Shown in pieces: positions 58,079 through 64,000 of a stretch of DNA of 64,000 nt. A program made the position numbers and the translations under genes. A model generated the notes under the pieces. The model was not told the origin of the DNA and ran no database searches. It saw only the letters and a list, made by a program, of their open reading frames with translations. Location of the stretch: assembly GCA_963779685.1 (NCBI GenBank), contig CAVZZG010000003.1:1488001-1552000 (forward strand), given 5' to 3'. The first letter of the stretch is position 1; each line of letters begins with the position of its first letter. This stretch comes from CAVZZG01 sp963779685 (GTDB taxonomy: Bacteria; Actinomycetota; Thermoleophilia; Gaiellales; F1-60-MAGs149).

Positions 58079-58815
58079 GCGACGCGGCCTACGAGGAGCT
58101 GCGCGCAACGAGCGCGAGCTCGCGAATGGTGCTGGTGTGCGAGCACGCCGCCAACGCGATCCCCCCGGAGTACGGGCAGCTCGGCCTCGGACCGGCAGAC
58201 CTGGCCCGCCACATCGCCTGGGACGTGGGCGCCGGGGCGCTGACCCGCGCCCTCTCCGCGCGTCTGGACGCGACCGCCATCCTCGGTGTCGTCTCTCGGC
58301 TGGTGATCGACGTCAACCGCTTCCCGTGGCATCCGACGTTCGTCCCGCCCGAGAGTGACGGGTCCGTCATCGCCGGTAACGTCGGCGTCGAGCCCGAGGA
58401 GAAGGACCTGCGCGCCGCGCGCTGGTTCACGCCGTTCCACGAGCGGGTCGCAGCCGAGGTCGACGCGCGCGTGGCGTCCGACCGTCGCCCGGTGGTCGTC
58501 GGGATCCACAGCTTCACGCCGGTGCTCGGCGTGGTCGAGCGGGAGTGGCATGTCGGTGTCCTGTACGCCCGGGAGCGGGGGCTGGGTCAGGCCGTGCTGG
58601 ATGCCCTGCGGCCACTGGTGCCCGGCCCGGTCGGCGACAACCAACCGTACCGGATCGAATCCGACGGCACCGACTACACGGTGCCGGTGCACGGCGACGA
58701 CCGCGGCGTGCCGGCGATCGCGTTCGAGGTGCGCAACGACCTGCTCGCCGATCACGCCGAGGTGACGGCCTGGTGCGACCGCCTGGCCACGGCGCTCGAG
58801 CGAGCCGTCGTCTGA
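58075..58815 (+). CDS. N-formylglutamate amidohydrolase family protein
   Basis: This 246-residue protein belongs to the FGase family: VLVCEHAANAIPPEYG, HIAWDVGAGALTRALS, SRLVIDVNRFP, VGIHSFTPVL and FEVRNDLL. The family removes formyl or other groups from N-acyl glutamate-like compounds and uses zinc. The GTG overlaps the isochorismatase stop. It fits a short amide-catabolic operon with the upstream hydrolases. Hut genes for histidine breakdown are not present, so formylglutamate as the substrate is not assured. Confidence 0.85.
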   Translation: MSDAAYEELRATSASSRMVLVCEHAANAIPPEYGQLGLGPADLARHIAWDVGAGALTRALSARLDATAILGVVSRLVIDVNRFPWHPTFVPPESDGSVIAGNVGVEPEEKDLRAARWFTPFHERVAAEVDARVASDRRPVVVGIHSFTPVLGVVEREWHVGVLYARERGLGQAVLDALRPLVPGPVGDNQPYRIESDGTDYTVPVHGDDRGVPAIAFEVRNDLLADHAEVTAWCDRLATALERAVV

Positions 58816-58833
58816 GAAGGAGGAGGATCCACC

Positions 58834-59244
58834 GTGCCCGTCCGAGCCATCCACCACGTCGATCTGGCGGTAAGCGACGTCGAGCGCTCGCTCGCGTTCT
58901 ACCTGGGGCTCCTCGGCCCGCTCGGCGTACGAGAGGACGCCCGCTACCCCAGCTACCGCGGCAGCGAGGAGGTCGTCTACCTGCAGGTCGGCGACCAGCT
59001 GCTCGGGCTACGGCGGGCCGACGGCGGTGCCCACCGCTACTACGACGTCGGCATCGAGCACCTCGCGATCACGGTCGATACCCGCGAGGAGCTCGAGGGC
59101 GTCTACCAGCGATGCCTCGATCTCGGTGCTCGGATCCACTTCCCGCCCGAAGAGGACCGCGACGTCCCCGGCTACTGGGGACTATTCGTGTTCGACCCGG
59201 ACGGCATGCGCGTCGAGATCGTCTACTGGCCCGACGCCGGGTAG
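58834..59244 (+). CDS. VOC family (glyoxalase/dioxygenase superfamily) protein
   Basis: This 136-residue single VOC module has IHHVDLAVSDVERSLAFYLG at the N terminus, IEHLAITVDTREEL in the second half and FDPDGMRVEIVY with the metal glutamate. Function within the superfamily (lyase, dioxygenase or resistance) cannot be assigned. A GAAGGAGGAGG stretch lies before the GTG. It is 18 bp after the deformylase-like gene and probably ends that operon. Confidence 0.85.
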   Translation: MPVRAIHHVDLAVSDVERSLAFYLGLLGPLGVREDARYPSYRGSEEVVYLQVGDQLLGLRRADGGAHRYYDVGIEHLAITVDTREELEGVYQRCLDLGARIHFPPEEDRDVPGYWGLFVFDPDGMRVEIVYWPDAG

Positions 59245-59271
59245 ACGCGACCAGTCGCTATCATCGCGCCC

Positions 59272-59316
59272 ATGCCGCGCCTGGTCACGTGCTTCTGGTT
59301 CGATCACCAGGCCTAA
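59272..59316 (+). pseudogene. N-terminal remnant of a PhnB/3-dmu-9-like VOC gene
   Basis: An ATG opens 14 codons reading MPRLVTCFWFDHQA and then a TAA. This is the characteristic N terminus of PhnB-like VOC proteins, which normally continue AEEAxxFYxSxF for about 150 residues. TATCAT at 59259-59264, seven bases before the ATG, gives it an intact promoter. The stop sits exactly where the convergent alpha/beta hydrolase gene ends, so the rest of the gene was lost at a junction there. Confidence 0.55.
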
Positions 59317-60350
59317 CGGGCGACGTTGCCGATAGCCGCGGCCACGGCGGCGGGGCGCACCAGCATCGAGAGGTGGCCGGCGCCGGGGATGACGATGAAC
59401 GGCGCGTGCAGCGCGGCCGCCGAGGCGCGCCCGGCGCTCGGGGAGTCGGTGTCATCGAACTGGCCCCAGACGACGGTTGAAGGAACGCTGATCCGGGTGA
59501 GGTCGGCCGGGGCCAGGCCGATGATGCCGTGCGGCGCCAGGCGCTTGAACTGGGCGGCGGTGCCCTCGACCCGGAACGGCCGCTCGAAGGCGTCGAGCAT
59601 GCCGCGGGTGACCGGGGGGCCGTCGGGGCCCAGGGCGCGATCGAGGAGGAACCGGAAGATGGTGTCCGAGCCGGTCACGAGCCTCCAGGCGCTGGTGAAG
59701 TAGGGGTCGATCAGCACGGCCCCGAGCACGGAGCGGAACGAGCTGCCACCGCCGCCGCGCAGGGCGTCGCCGTCGAGCAGCACGATGCCCGACACGAGCC
59801 TGGGGTCGCGCAGCGCGATGCCGGCCGCGACGCCCGCGCCGAGCGAGTGGCCGACGACGAGCGGTCGCTGCAGGCCGAGCTGGCGCATCACGCCCTCGAC
59901 GAGCGCGACCCACGTGTCGAGACTCGGGTCGCCCACGCGTTGCGTGAAGCCGAACGGCGGCAGGTCGACGGCGATCACGCGGTGCCGCGCCGCGAGCAAC
60001 GGCGCAACGTCGTGCCATACCCAGGTCGGCTCGGCGAAGCCGCCCAGCAGGACGATCGGGGTGCCCGTCGAGCCCCAGGTGCTGTACGCGACCCGCGTCG
60101 CGCCGACCTGGACGTAGGGTCCCGGATACAGCGCCGCCGCGGGCCGCTCGCGGCCGTCCGTGGCCCGGTTGTAGACGAACGACGAGATCGTCACGACGAC
60201 CAGCAGCGCGGCGGCGGCGATGCCGCACCAGCGCAGCACGCGCCGCCAGCGCGGCCTCACCGGGGGTCGCCCGGCGGGACGCGCGCCGTCGGCGGGCGCA
60301 TCTGGGTCAGGCCCGAACTCCTCGGCCACGGACGGTCCTGGCGTCGACAT
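59313..60350 (-). CDS. Membrane-anchored alpha/beta hydrolase
   Basis: This 345-residue protein has a Pro/Ala-rich cytoplasmic N terminus, one membrane helix (about 42-62) and an alpha/beta hydrolase domain with the oxyanion region LLGGFAEPTWVW, the nucleophile GHSLGAG and the C-terminal GAGHLSM. The domain should face outward. The substrate is unknown (ester, lactone or epoxide). ATG at 60350 is preferred because TACTCT lies eight bases upstream; an in-frame ATG at 60380 would include that box. It is divergent from the GGDEF-EAL gene. Confidence 0.85.
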   Translation of the reverse strand: MSTPGPSVAEEFGPDPDAPADGARPAGRPPVRPRWRRVLRWCGIAAAALLVVVTISSFVYNRATDGRERPAAALYPGPYVQVGATRVAYSTWGSTGTPIVLLGGFAEPTWVWHDVAPLLAARHRVIAVDLPPFGFTQRVGDPSLDTWVALVEGVMRQLGLQRPLVVGHSLGAGVAAGIALRDPRLVSGIVLLDGDALRGGGGSSFRSVLGAVLIDPYFTSAWRLVTGSDTIFRFLLDRALGPDGPPVTRGMLDAFERPFRVEGTAAQFKRLAPHGIIGLAPADLTRISVPSTVVWGQFDDTDSPSAGRASAAALHAPFIVIPGAGHLSMLVRPAAVAAAIGNVAR

Positions 60351-60447
60351 CCGCCCGGAGAGTAGTCCGCGATCCGCCATCGCAGCGCGCGGGGCCAGGA
60401 CATCGGTGGTCAAGCGCACCGGGCCGGCCGACGATAGACGAGATACC

Positions 60448-62232
60448 GTGGCGCATTCGGAGAGCTACCGCCCGGCCGATCGCAGTCGCGAACGCGCGAA
60501 GGCGCGGGCGCGAACCGACGTCCTGCGGCGGATCGCCGGCACGGTGGCGATCATGCTCTACGAGATGGAGCTGCTCCCGGACGGCAGCTTCGTGTGCCAC
60601 GAGTACCTCGGGCTCGAATCCGTGCTCGGCCCCATTCCCGAGCCCCTCTCGGCGGAGGAGGCCTACGACGCGGCCGTCCACCCGGACGACCGGGAGGCCT
60701 ACGATGCCTCCTTCACGCTGCTCGAGCGGTGCGAGCCCGCGGAGGTCGAGTACCGCCTGGTGGGATTCGACGGGTGCACGCGATGGGTCTGGGATCGCAT
60801 GCAGCCGGCGAGGACGGCGGACGGCCGGCTGCTGGTCGACGGGGTCGTCACCGACATCACCGAGCGCAAGCTCGTCTCGGAGGAGCTCGCCTACGTCGCC
60901 CGCCACGACCAGCTGACGGGCCTTCCCAACAGGACCTCATCCCAGGAGCACCTGCGGCTCGCCCTCGCCCGGGCCGAGCAGGAGGGCCACGGCGTGGCCG
61001 CGCTCTTCATCGATCTCGACGACTTCAAGCTCGTCAACGACAGCTTCGGCCACGCCGCCGGCGACGAACTGCTGCGAGCGGTCGCGGCGAGGCTCCGGAG
61101 CGCAGCGCCGGCCTCCGACATGATCGCGCGCCACAGCGGCGACGAGTTCCTGCTCGTGTTGTCCGACCTCTTGCCGAGCGGTGAGGGTTCACTCCGGACG
61201 CGCGACGTCCGCCGGCTGGCCGAGCGCGTGGCCGGCACGATCCGGCGGGTGCTGAAGCAGCCGTTCCTGGTGGCCGGCATCGAGATCTACGTCAGCGCGA
61301 GCGTGGGCATCTCGCTGTTTCCCGGCGACGCGCTCGATGCCGAGGCGCTCCTCAAGCACGCGGACATCGCCATGTACGAGGCCAAGGCGGCCGGGCGAAA
61401 CGGTCATCAGCTGTACATGGTGGATCGCGACAACGCGCTCGAACGGCTGTCGATGGCCAGCCGCCTGCGCAGGACCGTGGAGCGGGGTGAGGGCTTCGTG
61501 CTGGAGTACCAGCCGCTGGTCGAGCTCGAGACCGCGACCGTCGTCGGCGTCGAAGCCCTCCTGCGCTGGGAGGACGGCGAGCATGGCCGGGTGATGCCAG
61601 GCGAGTTCATCCCCCTCGCCGAGCGCACCGGCCTGATCAGCGCGATCAGCGACTGGGTCATCGACGAGGCCTGCCGGCAGGCGTCGGCGTGGCAGCGGGA
61701 TGGCCTCGACCTCTACGTGTCCATCAACCTGCCGCCCTCGTACTGCGACACCGCGGGCCTGCGCAAGCTCGTGACCGCGGCCGAGACGCACCAGCTCAAC
61801 CCCGACCGCCTCATGGTGGAGATCACCGAGTCCGCGATGATGACGAACGCGAGCCGGCAGACCGAACGCGCCCTGGCGCAGCTCCGCGCCGACGGGCTTC
61901 GGCTCGCGATCGACGACTTCGGGACCGGCCACTCGTCGCTGGGACGCCTCAGCCCGTCGTGGGTGAGCATGCTGAAGATCGACCGCTCGTTCATCGACGA
62001 CCTGCCCGAGAGCGAGCATGCCGGGCTCCTCGTCACCTCGATGGTGCAGCTCGCGCACACGCTCGGGCTGGAAGCCGTGGCGGAGGGCATCGAGACCGAC
62101 GAGCAACGGCAGTTCCTCGTCGACCACGGCTGCCGGCTCGGCCAGGGCTACTACTACAGCCGTCCGGTTCCCGCCGAGGAGATCTCGCGCCTCTGCGAGG
62201 GTTGCCGCCTCCGCGGGCGCCGGGCCGCCTGA
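60448..62232 (+). CDS. PAS-GGDEF-EAL protein (c-di-GMP turnover)
   Basis: This 594-residue cytoplasmic protein has a PAS-like domain (about 20-140, ending VVTDITERK), a GGDEF domain with RHSGDEFLL, a variant of GGDEF that is often active, and an EAL domain with VEALLRW, EITESAMM, DDFGTGHSS and AEGIET. The EAL residues needed for c-di-GMP hydrolysis are present. It can be a bifunctional or phosphodiesterase-dominant enzyme. The GTG start was chosen because similarity begins directly after it; the promoter box is weak here (TAGACG). There are no membrane helices. Confidence 0.92.
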   Translation: MAHSESYRPADRSRERAKARARTDVLRRIAGTVAIMLYEMELLPDGSFVCHEYLGLESVLGPIPEPLSAEEAYDAAVHPDDREAYDASFTLLERCEPAEVEYRLVGFDGCTRWVWDRMQPARTADGRLLVDGVVTDITERKLVSEELAYVARHDQLTGLPNRTSSQEHLRLALARAEQEGHGVAALFIDLDDFKLVNDSFGHAAGDELLRAVAARLRSAAPASDMIARHSGDEFLLVLSDLLPSGEGSLRTRDVRRLAERVAGTIRRVLKQPFLVAGIEIYVSASVGISLFPGDALDAEALLKHADIAMYEAKAAGRNGHQLYMVDRDNALERLSMASRLRRTVERGEGFVLEYQPLVELETATVVGVEALLRWEDGEHGRVMPGEFIPLAERTGLISAISDWVIDEACRQASAWQRDGLDLYVSINLPPSYCDTAGLRKLVTAAETHQLNPDRLMVEITESAMMTNASRQTERALAQLRADGLRLAIDDFGTGHSSLGRLSPSWVSMLKIDRSFIDDLPESEHAGLLVTSMVQLAHTLGLEAVAEGIETDEQRQFLVDHGCRLGQGYYYSRPVPAEEISRLCEGCRLRGRRAA

Positions 62233-62238
62233 TCGAGG

Positions 62239-62829
62239 CTACGCCGGCGCGACCGGGCGGCCGACCGTCAACGCCTGGCGCAGTTCCGGCTCGAGCGCGT
62301 TGAGCTGCGCGTCGGCCTGGACACCGACGGCGTCGATCGCCTTGCTGAAGAAGCAGCGCGCGGCCGCTGCCAGCACGACGTCGAAGATCTCCTCATCGCG
62401 GAGGCCGAGTCGACGCAACCGGTCGATGTCGGCATCGGTGATGGCCGTGGTGTCGTGCGCGACCTTGGCGGCGAGGTCCATCACGGCCACGTCCACCTCG
62501 TCGAGTCCGGCCGCCTGGTGGTCGGCAGCGAGCTCTCGAACGGTCGCCGCGTCCAGGAACCGCTCGGCAAGGATCTTGCCGTGCGACAGCGCGCAGTAGC
62601 TCGACCGCAGCTCGCAGGCCGCCGCCAGTGTTGCGAGCTCGTAGCGGCGGAAGTCCATCGACCCCGCGATCGCGTCCTTGAGCTGCACCCACGCCTGGTA
62701 GACGTCCGGGCGATGTGCGAACAGCCGGCCGAAGTTCGGGACGTACCCGAGCTGGTCGCGCATGCCCGCGAACAGCTGGGCCACCGGAGCGCTCGCGGCG
62801 TCGTCGCCGATCGTCTCGATGAAAGCCAT
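62239..62829 (-). CDS. Carboxymuconolactone decarboxylase/peroxidase-related protein
   Basis: This 196-residue helical protein of the AhpD-like superfamily starts MAFIETIGDDAASAPVAQLF and has LGYVPNFGRLFAHRP and a core ELRSSYCALSHGKIL. Only one cysteine of the usual CxxC is kept (CALSH), so classical AhpD peroxidase chemistry is doubtful. Such proteins are listed as uncharacterised peroxidase-related enzymes. It lies 58 bp downstream of the TetR gene on the same strand and may be part of its regulon. Confidence 0.83.
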   Translation of the reverse strand: MAFIETIGDDAASAPVAQLFAGMRDQLGYVPNFGRLFAHRPDVYQAWVQLKDAIAGSMDFRRYELATLAAACELRSSYCALSHGKILAERFLDAATVRELAADHQAAGLDEVDVAVMDLAAKVAHDTTAITDADIDRLRRLGLRDEEIFDVVLAAAARCFFSKAIDAVGVQADAQLNALEPELRQALTVGRPVAPA

Positions 62830-62887
62830 CTGCCACCCCTCTCGACTGGTGCAGGATGGTTCCACCGGAGCCCGCCTCGCGCAAGTG

Positions 62888-63532
62888 TCATTCCAGGAGG
62901 AGGCGCGCCAGGGTGCTCGCCAGCCAGTCGCAGTAGCGGCGACGCGGCCAGCCGCGAATGGTGGCCAGGAGCTGGTGCAGCTCGGGGCTGGTGAGAGCCC
63001 AGACGGTCTCGAGCGCCTCCCCAGCTTCGAGCCGGAGCGGCCCGTTGGCAGCGAGGGCATCGACGAGCACGCGGAGGTTGGACATGCGGGCGGCGTGGAG
63101 CCGGCCGAGCAGTTCGGCCAGTTCGGGCTCGGCCCGCGCCGCGCCGGCGACCACTGCGACGAGCGGCGCGGCCCGCTCGAGCCGGAGCACGATGTCGGCG
63201 GCGAACAACCGCAGCTGTTCGCGCTGGTCGGTCGCGGCGAGAATGGCGCGCGGCCCCGCCTGGTCAGGGACCGGCGCCGGGTCGTCGCCGCGGACGGCGC
63301 GGCCGACCAGCTCGCCGAGCACGGTGCGCTTGTTCCCGAAGCGGGCGTAGACGGTCTCCGCCGAAACGCCCGCCGCCTCGGCGATGGCCGCGATGCTGGC
63401 GCCGTCGTAGCCGCGCTCGCCGAAGAGCGTGTCAGCCGCATCGAGCACGCGCTGGCGTGTCTGCTCTGCCTGTTCGATCCGGCGTTGCGAGTGGTAGCGG
63501 CGCGCCTTGACATCTCCGTCCACAACTGGCAC
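62888..63532 (-). CDS. TetR-family transcriptional regulator
   Basis: This 214-residue protein has the TetR helix-turn-helix near residues 22-70 (RVLDAADTLFGERGYDGASI, AIAEAAGVSAETVYARFGNK) and an all-helical ligand-binding C terminus. It probably represses itself and the divergent ester-cyclase gene through the palindrome at 63549-63565. GTG at 63532 is used as the start; an in-frame GTG at 63523 is an alternative. The ligand is unknown. Confidence 0.9.
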   Translation of the reverse strand: MPVVDGDVKARRYHSQRRIEQAEQTRQRVLDAADTLFGERGYDGASIAAIAEAAGVSAETVYARFGNKRTVLGELVGRAVRGDDPAPVPDQAGPRAILAATDQREQLRLFAADIVLRLERAAPLVAVVAGAARAEPELAELLGRLHAARMSNLRVLVDALAANGPLRLEAGEALETVWALTSPELHQLLATIRGWPRRRYCDWLASTLARLLLE

Positions 63533-63548
63533 GGTACCACCGTAGTCA

Positions 63549-63565
63549 ATACAGTAATACTGTAT
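63549..63565. promoter_or_regulatory. Perfect palindromic operator for the TetR regulator
   Basis: ATACAGTA-A-TACTGTAT is a perfect 8-1-8 inverted repeat in the 47-bp gap between the two divergent start codons. It is AT-rich in GC-rich surroundings. Length and symmetry fit TetR-family operators. Confidence 0.7.
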
Positions 63566-63579
63566 CGAAAGGAGCTGTC

Positions 63580-64000
63580 ATGGCAACTGCACCGGAAGCG
63601 CTCGTGCGACGCCTGATCGAGGAAGGGTTCAACCAGGGCAACCTCGACGTCGCCGATGAGTTGATCGCGCCGGACATGGTGGAACACCAGAGCTTCGGCC
63701 CGAACCACGCCGCCGGCGCCGAGGGCGTGAAGGCCGTGATGGCATCGCTGCGGCGCGCCTTCCCGGACTTCCATCTGGCGATCGACGATCTCGCGCTGGC
63801 GGGCGATACCGTCTGGCTCCGGATGACGGGCACGGGGACGAACGACGGCAGCTTCATGGGCCACCCACCGACGGGCCGGCGCATGCGCACGGACGTTTTC
63901 GACGCCCTCCGGGTCGAGAGCGATCGCGTCGTCGAGCACTGGGGCGTCCCCGATCGCCTCGGCACCCTCTTCCAGCTCGGCCTCGCCCAACCGCCCGGCC
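63580..64000 (+). CDS. SnoaL-like ester cyclase (3' end outside window)
   Basis: The frame is open from ATG 63580 to the window end (140 codons). The sequence begins MATAPEALVRRLIEEGFNQG and includes MVEHQSFGP, RRAFPDFHLAIDDLALAGD and the conserved GTNDGSFMGHPPTGRRMR, typical of the SnoaL/ester-cyclase fold (NTF2-like). Such proteins occur as polyketide cyclases or unassigned small hydrolases. AAAGGAG lies seven bases upstream of the start. It is controlled presumably by the divergent TetR protein. The end is cut off, but the fold is nearly complete. Confidence 0.85.
   Translation, partial: MATAPEALVRRLIEEGFNQGNLDVADELIAPDMVEHQSFGPNHAAGAEGVKAVMASLRRAFPDFHLAIDDLALAGDTVWLRMTGTGTNDGSFMGHPPTGRRMRTDVFDALRVESDRVVEHWGVPDRLGTLFQLGLAQPPG

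Overview
The window is very GC-rich, gene-dense DNA from an actinobacterium. The best guess is a Thermoleophilia-type soil lineage (Gaiellales or Solirubrobacterales), often known only from metagenomes. Supporting signs are abundant GTG and TTG starts, genes coupled through ATGA, GTGA or TTGA overlaps, an rsmI-metG-tatD-rsmA-ispE block, actinobacterial FmdB, DUF4333 and cyclase-ATPase proteins, and TANNNT boxes placed 6-8 nt before start codons. The taxonomic placement is inference. No rRNA, tRNA, CRISPR array, integrase or transposase was found.

Layout. 1-2.1 kb: the 3' end of a CO/xanthine dehydrogenase maturation cluster (coxE, xdhC). 2.1-9.6 kb: L,D-transpeptidase, thioesterase, an IMPDH/GMPR-family enzyme, copper amine oxidase, amidase, a BNR lipoprotein, SCP2 and 7Fe ferredoxin. 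9.6-16.7 kb: cell-envelope genes (deacetylase-flippase fusion, GT4 glycosyltransferase, LytR-CpsA-Psr), an fmdB/DUF4333 pair downstream of a CIRCE-like operator, and a Cache-GGDEF-HD-GYP sensor. 16.8-23.9 kb: ROK kinase, then rsmI, metG, tatD, rsmA, ispE, a membrane protein and an M19 dipeptidase, mostly overlapping by 4 bp. 23.9-31.5 kb: enolase-like protein, amidohydrolase, acyl-CoA dehydrogenase, acyl-CoA ligase, P1 peptidase, RidA and PilZ. 31.8-37.1 kb: a large FtsX-type permease, its double-cassette ATPase and an RTX-repeat protein. 37.3-43.5 kb: mixed catabolism. 43.6-47.9 kb: bioY and a probable Zur-controlled zinc importer whose permease and binding protein are fused. 48-64 kb: LtrA, DenD/SDR, a TPR protein, a cyclase-ATPase, a small amide-hydrolysis run, a GGDEF-EAL protein and a TetR/ester-cyclase pair.

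Themes. Three proteins can make, break or sense c-di-GMP. Several gene sets are translationally coupled and probably work together: zinc import, translation and rRNA modification, glycan synthesis with export, and the FtsX/ATPase pair. metG (twice) and the acyl-CoA ligase (once) are interrupted by +1 shifts, each at a doubled base, which looks like residual assembly error but needs reads to decide.

The least-explained structures are two intergenic elements (31453-31780 and 50907-51118) built from the same about 27-nt core arranged as terminal inverted repeats, and the dense set of apparently leaderless promoters, some of which share one -10 box between divergent genes.
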